Shown here: one piece after another, positions 29,663-42,896 of the stretch | Numbering within the stretch: the first letter of the stretch is position 1 | How the letters are laid out: every line of letters starts with the position of its first letter | The notes under the pieces: model-generated | Told to the model about the DNA's origin: nothing | Database searches by the model: none | Seen by the model: the letters and a program-made list of their open reading frames with translations, nothing else | Position numbers and translations under genes: made by a program | Origin: Dechloromonas sp. TW-R-39-2 | GTDB taxonomy: Bacteria; Pseudomonadota; Gammaproteobacteria; Burkholderiales; Rhodocyclaceae | Direction of reading: 5' to 3' | Assembly (NCBI RefSeq): GCF_016864195.1 | Contig: NZ_CP045202.1 | Location: forward strand, 1,953,001-2,017,000 | DNA: 64,000 bases

Positions 29663-29691
29663 TTGACAGCGTTCAGGTCGGTATGCAGAAT
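29663..29691 (+). promoter_or_regulatory. Candidate phaC promoter
   Basis: A perfect -35 TTGACA (29663-29668) is followed after 17 bp by CAGAAT (29686-29691, 4 of 6). Transcription would begin near 29698, downstream of the in-frame ATG at 29683, which supports the later ATG at 29734 as the real phaC start. Confidence 0.55.
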
Positions 29692-29733
29692 CCAGAAGCT
29701 CAAACCCCGATCAACAGAGAAACGAGACTGCCC

Positions 29734-31461
29734 ATGGCACAGGGATCGAACAGTAACGATGCGTTTTTTGGCTCCGCAATGCAGTTCATGCAGGCCGGGC
29801 AGAACATGACGCAGCAGTTCATGGATTATCTCGGCAAGGCAGGCAATCCGGCGGCGGCAGTTCCTCCCGCCGTTGATCCCCAGGCGCTGACGGCATTACA
29901 GAAGCAGTTCATGGATCAGCAGATGTCGTTGTGGCAGTCGGTGCTGACCAGGCAGCAGGGGCAGGGTGATTCGTTCAAGGTTTCCCCTGAGCCCGGCGAT
30001 CGTCGTTTTTCTGCATCGGAGTGGCGTGATAGCCCGATTTATGACTACTTGCACCAGGCTTACCTGCTCAATACCCAATACCTGAAGGAATTGGTTGAGG
30101 TCATCCCGGCTGAAGATACCAAGGCAAAGAATCGCATGCGCTTTCTGGCGCGTCAGGTGGCCGATGCAATGGCGCCTTCGAATTTTGCTGCAACCAATCC
30201 CGAATTCATTCAACGTGCGCTCGATACCAAAGGGCAGAGCATTACCGATGGCATCAACAATCTGATCAAGGATTTTGAAAAAGGCCGTATCTCGATGACC
30301 GATGAATCGGTTTTTGAGGTGGGCGGCAATATCGCCAATACCGAAGGTGCGGTGGTCTTTGAAAATGAATTGATGCAGTTGATTCAATACACGCCGCTGA
30401 CACCGAAAGTGGGAACGCGTCCGCTGCTGGTTGTTCCTCCGTGCATCAACAAGTTCTACATCATGGACCTGCAGCCGGAGAATTCGCTGATCCGCTTCAT
30501 GGTCGAGCAGGGTAATACCGTATTCCTTGTTTCCTGGCGTAATCCCCAGGAGGATCATGGCCATTTGACTTGGGATGATTACCTTGAGCATGGCCCGATT
30601 GCTGCCTTGCATGTCGTTCAGGACATCTGCAAGGTCAAGCAGGTCAATGCGCTGGGGTTCTGCGTCGGCGGCACTATTCTGACTTCGGCGCTTGGTGTCC
30701 TGAAGGCACGCGGCGAAGATATCGTTGCTTCCTTGACCCTGCTGACCACCTTGCTCGACTTCAGCGATACCGGTGAAATCGGCCTGTTCATCGATGAGCA
30801 GGGCCTGGCTGCCCGTGAGGCATCGATTGGTCAGGGCGGTCTGTTGCCGGCGCGTGATCTAGCCAATACCTTCTCTTTCCTGCGCGCCAATGACCTGGTC
30901 TGGAATTATGTGACCGGCAATTACCTCAAGGGCCAGAAGCCACAGGCATTCGACCTGCTTTACTGGAATTCCGATTCGACCAACCTGCCAGGCCCGTTTG
31001 CCTGCTGGTACATGCGCAATCTGTACAACGACAACAGTCTGCGTGTTGCCGGCAAGCTTGAAATGTGCGGAACCAAGCTTGATCTGGGTACGCTGGACAT
31101 GCCGGTTTATCTGCTCGCCACGCGTGAAGACCACATTGTTCCCTGGCAGTCGGCTTATCAGAGCACCCGGATTCTCGGCGGTAAAATCCGTTTCGTACTT
31201 GGCGCTTCCGGGCATATCGCCGGCGTGATCAATCCAGCCAGCAAGAACAAGCGCAGTTACTGGACCAACGACGATGTCAAATCGGATGCTGAAGGGTGGT
31301 TGACCGCAGCAGCCGAGCAAAAGGGAAGCTGGTGGAATGACTGGGCTGCCTGGCTCAAACCGCTGGCTGGCGATCTTCGTGCGCCGCGCAAACCGGGAAA
31401 TACCAAATACAAGCCGATCGAGCCGGCACCGGGTCGCTACGTCAAGGAACGCGCTGTTTAA
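29734..31461 (+). CDS. phaC: Class I poly(3-hydroxyalkanoate) synthase
   Basis: Polymerises hydroxyacyl-CoA into PHA granules. From ATG 29734 (MAQGSNSNDAFFGSAM) it has 575 residues, normal for class I. The lipase-like box GFCVGG holds the catalytic Cys310; the Asp (REDHIVP) and His (GASGHIAG) of the triad are clear. A start at 29683 would add 17 residues but lies before the predicted transcription start. Downstream lie two reductases and PhaR, but no ketothiolase phaA and no phasin, so these must be elsewhere. Class I synthases prefer short-chain substrates such as 3-hydroxybutyryl-CoA. Confidence 0.96.
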   Translation: MAQGSNSNDAFFGSAMQFMQAGQNMTQQFMDYLGKAGNPAAAVPPAVDPQALTALQKQFMDQQMSLWQSVLTRQQGQGDSFKVSPEPGDRRFSASEWRDSPIYDYLHQAYLLNTQYLKELVEVIPAEDTKAKNRMRFLARQVADAMAPSNFAATNPEFIQRALDTKGQSITDGINNLIKDFEKGRISMTDESVFEVGGNIANTEGAVVFENELMQLIQYTPLTPKVGTRPLLVVPPCINKFYIMDLQPENSLIRFMVEQGNTVFLVSWRNPQEDHGHLTWDDYLEHGPIAALHVVQDICKVKQVNALGFCVGGTILTSALGVLKARGEDIVASLTLLTTLLDFSDTGEIGLFIDEQGLAAREASIGQGGLLPARDLANTFSFLRANDLVWNYVTGNYLKGQKPQAFDLLYWNSDSTNLPGPFACWYMRNLYNDNSLRVAGKLEMCGTKLDLGTLDMPVYLLATREDHIVPWQSAYQSTRILGGKIRFVLGASGHIAGVINPASKNKRSYWTNDDVKSDAEGWLTAAAEQKGSWWNDWAAWLKPLAGDLRAPRKPGNTKYKPIEPAPGRYVKERAV

Positions 31462-31485
31462 GTCTTCTGGAGGAGGGTAAAAACA

Positions 31486-32226
31486 ATGTCGAGAGTTGCA
31501 CTGGTTACAGGTGGTATGGGTGGCTTGGGTGAAGCGGTCTGCATCAAGCTTGCGGCGCTGGGTTATAAAGTGGTGACGACGTATTCGCCAGGCAATACCA
31601 AGGTTGCTGACTGGCTCAAGTCGATGAACAACATGGGCTATGGTTTCAAGGCGTATCCGTGTGATGTCACCGATTTCGATTCGGCGCGAGCCTGCGTCGA
31701 GGTCGTGACTGCGGAGGTCGGGCCGGTCGATGTTCTGGTCAATAACGCAGGCATCACCCGCGACATGACCTTCAAGAAAATGACCAAAGGAGACTGGGAT
31801 GCCGTCATGCACACCAATCTCGATTCAGTCTTCAATATGACCAAGCAGGTTATGGATGGCATGCTGGAGCGCAAGTGGGGCCGGGTCATCAATGTTTCTT
31901 CGGTCAATGGCCAGAAAGGTGCTTTCGGGCAGACCAATTATTCTGCGGCCAAGGCCGGGATGCATGGTTTTACCAAGGCTCTGGCACTGGAAGTGGCCAA
32001 GCAGGGTGTCACGGTCAACACCATCTCGCCGGGCTATATCGGCACCAAAATGGTGACGGCTATCCCGCAGGAAATTCTGGATTCAAAAATTCTTCCGCAG
32101 ATTCCGGTCAATCGACTGGGCAAGCCGGAAGAAATCGCCGGCCTGGTGGCCTACCTGTCTTCCGATGAGGCAGCGTTCGTGACCGGTGCCAATATTTCCA
32201 TCAACGGCGGCCAGCACATGTTCTGA
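31486..32226 (+). CDS. phaB: Acetoacetyl-CoA reductase (first copy)
   Basis: NADPH-dependent short-chain dehydrogenase making (R)-3-hydroxybutyryl-CoA for PhaC. 246 residues: cofactor loop TGGMGGLG near residue 7, NNAGITRD, the catalytic Ser (INVSSVNG) and Tyr-x-x-x-Lys (YSAAK). A strong ribosome-binding site (GGAGGAGGG) precedes it, 24 nt after phaC. It is paralogous to the next gene; differences such as the KVVTTYSPGNTKVADW stretch may affect cofactor or substrate preference. Confidence 0.94.
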   Translation: MSRVALVTGGMGGLGEAVCIKLAALGYKVVTTYSPGNTKVADWLKSMNNMGYGFKAYPCDVTDFDSARACVEVVTAEVGPVDVLVNNAGITRDMTFKKMTKGDWDAVMHTNLDSVFNMTKQVMDGMLERKWGRVINVSSVNGQKGAFGQTNYSAAKAGMHGFTKALALEVAKQGVTVNTISPGYIGTKMVTAIPQEILDSKILPQIPVNRLGKPEEIAGLVAYLSSDEAAFVTGANISINGGQHMF

Positions 32227-32270
32227 CCGGTGTTTTTTTTAGCAGTATCAACAATAAGGAAGGAAAGACT

Positions 32271-33014
32271 ATGACGCAACGTGTTGCTCTCGTTACCGGC
32301 GCTATGGGCGGTCTGGGTACCGCAATTTGCCAGGAACTGGCTAAGGCTGGTCACAAGGTGGTTGCCTCTTATCACCCGCAGTTCGACAACAAGGAAGAAT
32401 GGCTGAAGGAAATGGCTGCTGCCGGTTTCAGCGATTTCGTCTGTGTTCCGGGCGATGTTTCTTCGCTCGAAGATTGTCAGAAAATGGTTGCCGAAGCCGA
32501 AGCCGCTCTCGGTCAGGTCGACATCCTGGTGAATAATGCCGGTATCACCCGTGACCGCATGTTCGCCAAGTTGGAAAAAGATGGCTGGGATGCTGTTATC
32601 GCCACCAACCTGACCTCGCTGTTCAACATGACCAAGCAAGTCTCTGCCAAGATGGCCGAGCGTGGCTGGGGTCGTATCATCAACATCTCCTCCGTCAACG
32701 GCGTCAAGGGTCAGGCTGGCCAGACCAACTACTCCGCTGCCAAGGCTGGTGTGATCGGCTTCACCAAGGCACTGGCTGCCGAACTGGCCGCCAAGGGCGT
32801 AACCGTTAACGCCATCTGCCCGGGCTACGTTGCTACCAAGATGGTCATGGCCATCAAGCCGGAAGTTCTGCAGACCATCGTTGACTCCGTCCCGATGAAG
32901 CGTCTGGCCAAGCCGGAAGAAATCGGTGGCGCCTGTGCTTACCTGGCTTCTGACATTGCTGCCTTCATGACCGGCGCAACGATGAACATCAATGGTGGCT
33001 TGTACTACCAGTAA
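32271..33014 (+). CDS. phaB: Acetoacetyl-CoA reductase (second copy)
   Basis: A tandem paralogue of the previous gene, 247 residues, with TGAMGGLGTA, NNAGITRDRMF, NISSVNG and YSAAK. The AAGGAAGG ribosome-binding site lies eight bases upstream. Compared with the first copy it shows a more uniform choice of preferred codons (for example AAG, GAA, CTG, GGC), similar to the ribosomal genes later in this window, so it may be the highly expressed reductase. A terminator follows at 33066, so it ends the phaC transcript. Confidence 0.94.
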   Translation: MTQRVALVTGAMGGLGTAICQELAKAGHKVVASYHPQFDNKEEWLKEMAAAGFSDFVCVPGDVSSLEDCQKMVAEAEAALGQVDILVNNAGITRDRMFAKLEKDGWDAVIATNLTSLFNMTKQVSAKMAERGWGRIINISSVNGVKGQAGQTNYSAAKAGVIGFTKALAAELAAKGVTVNAICPGYVATKMVMAIKPEVLQTIVDSVPMKRLAKPEEIGGACAYLASDIAAFMTGATMNINGGLYYQ

Positions 33015-33050
33015 CATGTGTCGCGAAAGTCCATAAAGTTCTGGGCTTTC

Positions 33051-33059
33051 TGCACTGCA
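33051..33059. promoter_or_regulatory. Candidate PhaR operator, copy 1
   Basis: The 9-mer TGCACTGCA is repeated exactly at 33105-33113. The 5' copy sits just before the terminator that ends the phaB transcript, about 45 bp upstream of the second copy. PhaR-type repressors recognise TGC/GCA-rich sites, so this is a likely second binding site. Confidence 0.55.
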
Positions 33060-33065
33060 TCACGA

Positions 33066-33093
33066 ACAGGCGCCTGCGGGCGCCTGTTTTTTT
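33066..33093 (+). terminator. Terminator after the second phaB
   Basis: The 8-bp stem ACAGGCGC/GCGCCTGT (33066-33073 with 33080-33087) is followed by a T run. It ends the phaCBB transcript before the phaR promoter begins. Confidence 0.9.
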
Positions 33094-33096
33094 AGC

Positions 33097-33102
33097 TATA
33101 AT
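33097..33102 (+). promoter_or_regulatory. -10 box of phaR
   Basis: A perfect TATAAT directly follows the terminator T run. The -35 region overlaps the terminator stem and is weak. Transcription would start near 33109, inside the second operator copy. Confidence 0.6.
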
Positions 33103-33104
33103 GT

Positions 33105-33113
33105 TGCACTGCA
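33105..33113. promoter_or_regulatory. Candidate PhaR operator, copy 2
   Basis: TGCACTGCA again, three bases after the -10 box, covering the predicted transcription start of phaR. A repressor bound here would block its own promoter, the known mode of PhaR autoregulation. Confidence 0.6.
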
Positions 33114-33138
33114 CATAAAATTTCTCAAGGATCGCTGC

Positions 33139-33690
33139 ATGACCGAACCGGTACGCCTGATCAAGAAATACCCCAATCGTCGTCTGTACGATACCAAGAC
33201 AAGCGCCTACATCACCCTGGGTGACGTCAAGGATCTGGTCCTGAAGTTCGAGGTTTTCAAGGTTCTGGATGCCAAGAGTTCTGAAGATCTGACCCGCAGC
33301 ATTCTGCTCCAGATCATTCTTGAAGAAGAAACCGGTGGCATGCCGATGTTCTCGAGCGAGTTGCTTTCCGGCTTCATTCGTTTCTATGGCAGCGCAATGC
33401 AGGGTATGCTGGGCAAGTACCTTGAAAACAACATGAAGACCTTTGTTGATTTTCAGTCCAAGCTGCAGGAACAAACGGGCGGCATGTATGCCGGCAGTGA
33501 CAACGCTCACATGCAGGCCGATTTCTGGGCGCAGTTCCTGAATTTTCAGCAACCAGCCATGCAGAGCATGATGACTGCCTATATGGATCAGTCAAAAAAA
33601 ATGTTCCAGTCGATGCAGGATCAACTGCAGAGCCAGACGCGCAACATGTTTACCGGCTTTCAATACACGCCGGAAAAAGAAGAGAAGTAA
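33139..33690 (+). CDS. phaR: Polyhydroxyalkanoate synthesis repressor PhaR
   Basis: DNA- and PHA-binding repressor of phasin and PHA genes; it leaves DNA when granules form. 183 residues: the N-terminal PHB/PHA accumulation regulator DNA-binding domain (VRLIKKYPNRRLYDTKTSAYITLGDVKDLV) followed by the accumulation regulatory region (EETGGMPMFSSELLSGFIRFYGSAMQGMLGKYLENNM). The C-terminus is Gln/Met-rich and amphipathic, suited to the granule surface. Its own promoter carries two candidate operators. Confidence 0.95.
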   Translation: MTEPVRLIKKYPNRRLYDTKTSAYITLGDVKDLVLKFEVFKVLDAKSSEDLTRSILLQIILEEETGGMPMFSSELLSGFIRFYGSAMQGMLGKYLENNMKTFVDFQSKLQEQTGGMYAGSDNAHMQADFWAQFLNFQQPAMQSMMTAYMDQSKKMFQSMQDQLQSQTRNMFTGFQYTPEKEEK

Positions 33691-33713
33691 AACGAATTTT
33701 TCCCTTGCTCGTT

Positions 33714-33734
33714 GCCAACCTTAGTAAGGTTGGC
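33714..33734. terminator. Hairpin at the phaR/deaminase convergence
   Basis: A 9-bp perfect stem GCCAACCTT/AAGGTTGGC with a 3-nt loop. It contains the stop codon of the convergent deaminase gene. Neither side has a real T run, so it may slow or process both transcripts rather than terminate by itself. Confidence 0.5.
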
Positions 33735-34194
33735 GGCAAGGATGTTGAAACCAGCGCAGCAGTGGAAGATTTCCATTGGGTAGCGAATGGTGTTCCATTC
33801 TGATCTGGCGCGCAGCCAGTGGTAGGTTCAATTCTGCGTAAAGTTCGGCATCACAGAAACCGATGGCTGCCGCATCGCACCGCGGGTTGGCAAAAACGAT
33901 CCGGCTGATTTTTGCCCAGTAAGCGGCTGACAGGCACATGGGGCAAGGTTCGCTTGAGGCATACAACGTTGCTTCCGGCAAGTGAAAATGCCCTGTCGCG
34001 GCACAGGCTGCGCGGATGGCAAGGATCTCGGCATGTGCGGTCGGATCGTGGCTGGGCACGACAAGGTTTGATCCTTCGCCGATTATTTTCCCGTTAGATA
34101 CGACGACGGCGCCGAATGGGCCGCCATGGCAGGTTTCGACGTTGCGCATGGCAAGTTCGACTGCACGAGTCAGGAATAAACGATCGTGATCCAT
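33721..34194 (-). CDS. Nucleoside/guanine deaminase-type (CMP/dCMP deaminase superfamily) enzyme
   Basis: A 157-residue zinc deaminase. The start at ATG 34194 is chosen because AAGGAGGAG lies eight bases upstream; the longer reading frame has no such site. Zinc and catalytic motifs are HAEILAIRAA (His, Glu) and SEPCPMCLSA (two Cys). The GGPFGAVVV and GFCDAELYAEL segments fit the guanine deaminase-like subgroup (B. subtilis GuaD) better than tRNA-editing TadA, but a tRNA adenosine or other nucleoside substrate is not ruled out. Confidence 0.82.
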   Translation of the reverse strand: MDHDRLFLTRAVELAMRNVETCHGGPFGAVVVSNGKIIGEGSNLVVPSHDPTAHAEILAIRAACAATGHFHLPEATLYASSEPCPMCLSAAYWAKISRIVFANPRCDAAAIGFCDAELYAELNLPLAARQIRMEHHSLPNGNLPLLRWFQHPCRQPY

Positions 34195-34333
34195 GTGCGG
34201 CTCCTCCTTTGCATGCCTGTACGACTGCCGTTCATGCCGAAGTAATCGACCAAAGTAGGTCAGTGATATTATACGACCCCCGTCACGGCGCGGGATGTCG
34301 CCAGTGGCGGCGCCTGCCAGCCGGATCATTTAC

Positions 34334-37300
34334 ATGCGACTGACCAAGCTCAAACTCGCCGGCTTCAAATCTTTCGTCGACCCCACCGCCGTTTCCCTTC
34401 CCGGGCAACTGGTCGGTGTTGTCGGACCGAATGGCTGCGGCAAATCCAACATCATGGATGCCGTGCGCTGGGTGCTGGGCGAATCCAAGGCATCCGAACT
34501 GCGTGGCGAGTCGATGATGGACGTCATTTTCAATGGCTCATCCAATCGCAAGCCGGTATCGCGTGCCTCCGTCGAACTTATTTTCGAAAACCTGCTCGGT
34601 CGCGCCCTGGGGCAGTGGTCGCAGTATGCTGAATTGTCGGTCAAACGCACGCTGACCCGTCAGGGACAGTCGGATTACTTCATCAATAACCTGAAGGTCC
34701 GGCGCAAGGATATTACCGATCTCTTTCTCGGTACCGGCTTGGGGCCGCGTGCTTACGCCATCATCGGGCAGGGCATGATTTCGCGCATCATTGAGGCGCG
34801 ACCGGATGATCTGCGGGTTTTTCTTGAAGAAGCGGCTGGTGTTACCCGCTACAAGGAGCGCCGCAAGGAAACGCAGGGCCGTCTGGAAGATACGCGTGAA
34901 AATCTGACGCGCGTCGAGGATATTCGCCTCGAACTCGGCAACCAGATGGAAAAGCTTGAAGCTCAGGCTGAAGTCGCCCGGCGCTATCACGCCTTGAATG
35001 AACAACTGGTCCAGCGCCAGCAGATTCTCTGGTTGCTGCGCAAGCGCGAGGCTGAAGCTGAGCGCCAGCGCGTTGCACTGGAGGTTGAGCGGGCGGTCAC
35101 CGAGCTTGAAGCACAGAGCGCAGCCTTGCGTGAAACGGAAGCGCGGGCCGAAGAAATGCGTGAGGCTCATTTTGCGGCGGGTGATGCCTTGCATCAGGCG
35201 CAAAGTGAAATGTATGCAGCCAATGCCGAAGTAGCGCGGCTGGAAGCCGAGATCCGTCATCGCCGCGAATCACAACGTCAGCTTGAGTCGCGTCTCGCCC
35301 AACTTGAGGGCGAGTTGGCTCACTGGAGCGAGATGGCCGAGAAGCTGGCGGCCGATCGTCTGCATTGGGAAGAGTCGCAGGAAATGGCGAAAATGCGCGT
35401 CGAGGAAGCCGAAGAGCGACTCGACCAGCAAATGAACATTGCCCCGCAGGTCGAGGAAAGCCACACCCAGGCGCTTGAGGAACTGCAGCGCCTGAAAGCC
35501 CGCACGACCAACGGCGAGCAGCGTCTGGAGGTCGAACTGACCAACAAGACGCATGCCCAGCGTGCCTTGCAATCCATCATCCAGCGCCGCGAGCGTTTGC
35601 GTGAGGAGGGCGGTGGGGCCGATGCGCCGGATGCGATGGACCTGGCCGAGAAGGAAGAAGAGCTCGCCATGCTGCGCGAGGAGTTGGCTGGCGACCAGGA
35701 TCATCTGCAACAACTGCAGCAGGAATTGCCGCAATTTGAAGCCAGCCGCAAGCAGGTGCAAGAGGAATTGCAACGCATCGAGCGTGAACTGGCCGCCGGC
35801 CAGGCGCGACGCTCGGCGCTTGAGCAAATGCAGGCGCGTACCCAGCAAAGCGGCAAACTGCCCGAATGGCTGCGTCGGCATGGGCTGGAAAGCGCTGCGC
35901 CACTCTGGCAGCAAATCCACGTCGAGGCCGGCTGGGAGTCAGCCGTCGAGGCTGTGTTGCGCGAACGCCTCAGTGCCATCGCCTGCGATGATCCGGCCAA
36001 GCTTGAAGAATGGCTGCACGACCGGCCGGATGCGCGACTGAGTGTTGTGCTGTCGGGTGGCATTTTGGCCGAAAACGGCATGTCGACCGCAGCAACGCTG
36101 GCCGGGCGGATACGTTCGGATCACCCGGCGCTGCAGGCTGTGCTGGCCGAGTGGCTGGGCAATGTCCTGACGGCTGAAGGGCTGGATGCCGCGCTGGCCA
36201 TGCGCCAGACGCTGGCGGCGAACGCTGTCGTCGTAACGCGTAGCGGCGATCTGCTGACACGCTACAGCCTGACCTTTTTTGCGCCAGACAAGGGCGAACA
36301 CGGCTTGCTTGAGCGCCAGCGTGAAATCGAAACGCTGGCTGAAGGCATCGCCGCCTTCGAGGAAAAATCCGAAAGCATCCGCGAGCAGTTGCAGATGCTC
36401 GACGAACAGCTCGACGACAAGCGTGAGGAAATGACCGAGACCCGGCATTACATCACCGACCGTCAGCAGCGCATTCATACCGTTCAACTCGACGTGCTCA
36501 AGCTGAGTCAGGCGATCGAGCGCTACCGCGAGCAAAAAGAGCGTCTACAGGAGCAACTGGCCGAACTCGCCGAGGAAGAAGAAACCGAGCGCGAACGCGA
36601 CATGGCGGCGGAGGAAAAAATCGCCGAAGTACGCGACGGCCTGGGCCGGATTCGCGTGCTGGTCGCCGGTGCCCAATCCCGGCTCGACGAAGCCGAACGG
36701 GCCGTTAGGGCCGAGCGCGAGCGCAATTCCGATTTCGACCGGGCCTTGCGCGAAGCCCAGTATTCGCTGCGCGAGTGCGACAGCAAGCTGCAGGATGTGT
36801 TCGTCCAGCAAGCCACCGCCCAGCGCGAGTTGAATCGCATCGAAAAAGACCGCAGCCAGTGCGCCGAGCAGGTCGAGGCAGCCCCGCCTGATGTCATGGA
36901 AGACAATCTCCAGGCAGCGCTTGAGTTACGCCAGGAAAAGGAAAAGGCACTGGCCGACCAGCGTGATGCGCTGGAGGCGGCCACCAATGCCTTGCGCGCC
37001 CTGGAAGAGCAGCGCCTGAAAATCGAGCAAGGTCTGGAGCCTTTACGGATCAGGATCGGCGACTTGAAACTCAAGGAGCAGGCGGCAGCGCTCAACACTG
37101 AGCAATACGCCCAGCAGTTGCTTGAAGCCGGGGCTGACGAAGCTGCCTTGCTGCCTGAGCTGGGCAACGCCCGGCCGGCCAGCCTGCAAGGTGAAATTAC
37201 CCGCCTCGGCAACGCCATCACCGAGCTTGGCGCGGTCAACCTCGCCGCCTTGCAGGAATTGGAAACGGCGACCGAGCGCAAGGGCTATCTCGATGCCCAG

Positions 37301-37843
37301 TCGGCCGACCTGACCGAAGCCATGGAAACGCTGGAAAACGCCATTCGCCGAATCGACCGTGAAACCCGCGATTTGCTGAAATCGACCTTTGACACGGTCA
37401 ACGGCCATTTTGGCCAGCTTTTCCCGGAGTTGTTCGGTGGTGGCCGGGCTGAACTGGTGATGACCGGCGACGAAATTCTCGACTCCGGCGTGCAAGTGAT
37501 CGCCCAGCCGCCAGGTAAAAAGAATTCGACCATTCATTTGCTGTCCGGCGGCGAAAAGGCATTGACCGCGATTGCGCTGGTTTTTTCGATGTTCCAGTTG
37601 AATCCGGCGCCATTCTGTCTGCTCGACGAGGTCGATGCACCGCTGGATGATTCCAATACCGAGCGTTTTTGCGGCATGGTGAAGAAAATGTCGGCCAATA
37701 CGCAATTCTTATTTATTTCCCATAATAAAATCGCCATGGAAATGGCCGAGCAACTGGTCGGCGTTACGATGCAGGAATCCGGCGTTTCGCGCGTGGTGGA
37801 AGTCGATATTGAGGAAGCCTTGAAAATGAGGGATGCGGCTTAA
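34334..37843 (+). CDS. smc: Chromosome segregation protein SMC
   Basis: Condensin ATPase organising the chromosome, 1169 residues from ATG 34334 (MRLTKLKLAGFKSFVDPT). Head motifs: Walker A GPNGCGKS at 31-38, signature LSGGEKAL near residue 1075, Walker B FCLLDEVDAPLDD. Two long coiled coils (about 165-500 and 660-1010) flank a hinge (about 515-640). Its partners ScpA/ScpB are not nearby. Starting at 34295 would add 13 residues of no family value. The smc-zipA-ligA order is common in beta- and gammaproteobacteria. Confidence 0.96.
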   Translation: MRLTKLKLAGFKSFVDPTAVSLPGQLVGVVGPNGCGKSNIMDAVRWVLGESKASELRGESMMDVIFNGSSNRKPVSRASVELIFENLLGRALGQWSQYAELSVKRTLTRQGQSDYFINNLKVRRKDITDLFLGTGLGPRAYAIIGQGMISRIIEARPDDLRVFLEEAAGVTRYKERRKETQGRLEDTRENLTRVEDIRLELGNQMEKLEAQAEVARRYHALNEQLVQRQQILWLLRKREAEAERQRVALEVERAVTELEAQSAALRETEARAEEMREAHFAAGDALHQAQSEMYAANAEVARLEAEIRHRRESQRQLESRLAQLEGELAHWSEMAEKLAADRLHWEESQEMAKMRVEEAEERLDQQMNIAPQVEESHTQALEELQRLKARTTNGEQRLEVELTNKTHAQRALQSIIQRRERLREEGGGADAPDAMDLAEKEEELAMLREELAGDQDHLQQLQQELPQFEASRKQVQEELQRIERELAAGQARRSALEQMQARTQQSGKLPEWLRRHGLESAAPLWQQIHVEAGWESAVEAVLRERLSAIACDDPAKLEEWLHDRPDARLSVVLSGGILAENGMSTAATLAGRIRSDHPALQAVLAEWLGNVLTAEGLDAALAMRQTLAANAVVVTRSGDLLTRYSLTFFAPDKGEHGLLERQREIETLAEGIAAFEEKSESIREQLQMLDEQLDDKREEMTETRHYITDRQQRIHTVQLDVLKLSQAIERYREQKERLQEQLAELAEEEETERERDMAAEEKIAEVRDGLGRIRVLVAGAQSRLDEAERAVRAERERNSDFDRALREAQYSLRECDSKLQDVFVQQATAQRELNRIEKDRSQCAEQVEAAPPDVMEDNLQAALELRQEKEKALADQRDALEAATNALRALEEQRLKIEQGLEPLRIRIGDLKLKEQAAALNTEQYAQQLLEAGADEAALLPELGNARPASLQGEITRLGNAITELGAVNLAALQELETATERKGYLDAQSADLTEAMETLENAIRRIDRETRDLLKSTFDTVNGHFGQLFPELFGGGRAELVMTGDEILDSGVQVIAQPPGKKNSTIHLLSGGEKALTAIALVFSMFQLNPAPFCLLDEVDAPLDDSNTERFCGMVKKMSANTQFLFISHNKIAMEMAEQLVGVTMQESGVSRVVEVDIEEALKMRDAA

Positions 37844-42350
<4,507 letters not shown>

Positions 42351-42896
42351 ATGGAGCCGAACAAAGCCCGTGCACTGCTCGCCAATGCCGAATTGATTCA
42401 TTCCGAAGCGGCAATTCAAGGCGCGCTGGTCGAGGTGGCCGGTGCCATTCGCCAGCGTTTGTCCGAGAAAAATCCGCTGGTACTCTGCGTGATGACCGGT
42501 GGCGTGATCTTTTGCGGTCAACTGCTGCCCAAGCTCGATTTTCCGCTCGATTTCGACTACCTCCACGCGACGCGCTACGGCCCGGAAACGCAGGGCGGCA
42601 AGATTTCCTGGCGCATGGCCCCGTGGACCTCGGTCAAGGGCCGCTCGGTGCTGGTGATCGATGACATTCTCGATGAAGGCGTGACACTTGCCGCTGTCAA
42701 GGAAAGCTTGATCCGCCTTGGCGCAGCCGAAGTCATGCTGGCGGTATTTGCCGACAAGGAAAACGGCAAGCAGAAACCCATTTCAGCCGATTTTGTCGGG
42801 TTGACCGTGCCGGATCGCTTTGTCTTTGGCTACGGCATGGATGTCGATGGTGCCTGGCGCAATCTGCCGGCGATTTACGCCATGAAGGACGACTGA
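42351..42896 (+). CDS. hpt: Hypoxanthine-guanine phosphoribosyltransferase
   Basis: Purine salvage: hypoxanthine or guanine plus PRPP gives IMP or GMP. 181 residues of the type I PRTase fold, with the PRPP loop VLVIDDILDEGVTL, the flexible-loop region and the base-binding end (FVFGYGMDVDGAWRNLPAIYA). Its ATG follows the galU stop immediately, and TGATG joins it to the methyltransferase gene. Together with the phosphorylase three genes on, it suggests a purine-salvage unit. Confidence 0.9.
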   Translation: MEPNKARALLANAELIHSEAAIQGALVEVAGAIRQRLSEKNPLVLCVMTGGVIFCGQLLPKLDFPLDFDYLHATRYGPETQGGKISWRMAPWTSVKGRSVLVIDDILDEGVTLAAVKESLIRLGAAEVMLAVFADKENGKQKPISADFVGLTVPDRFVFGYGMDVDGAWRNLPAIYAMKDD

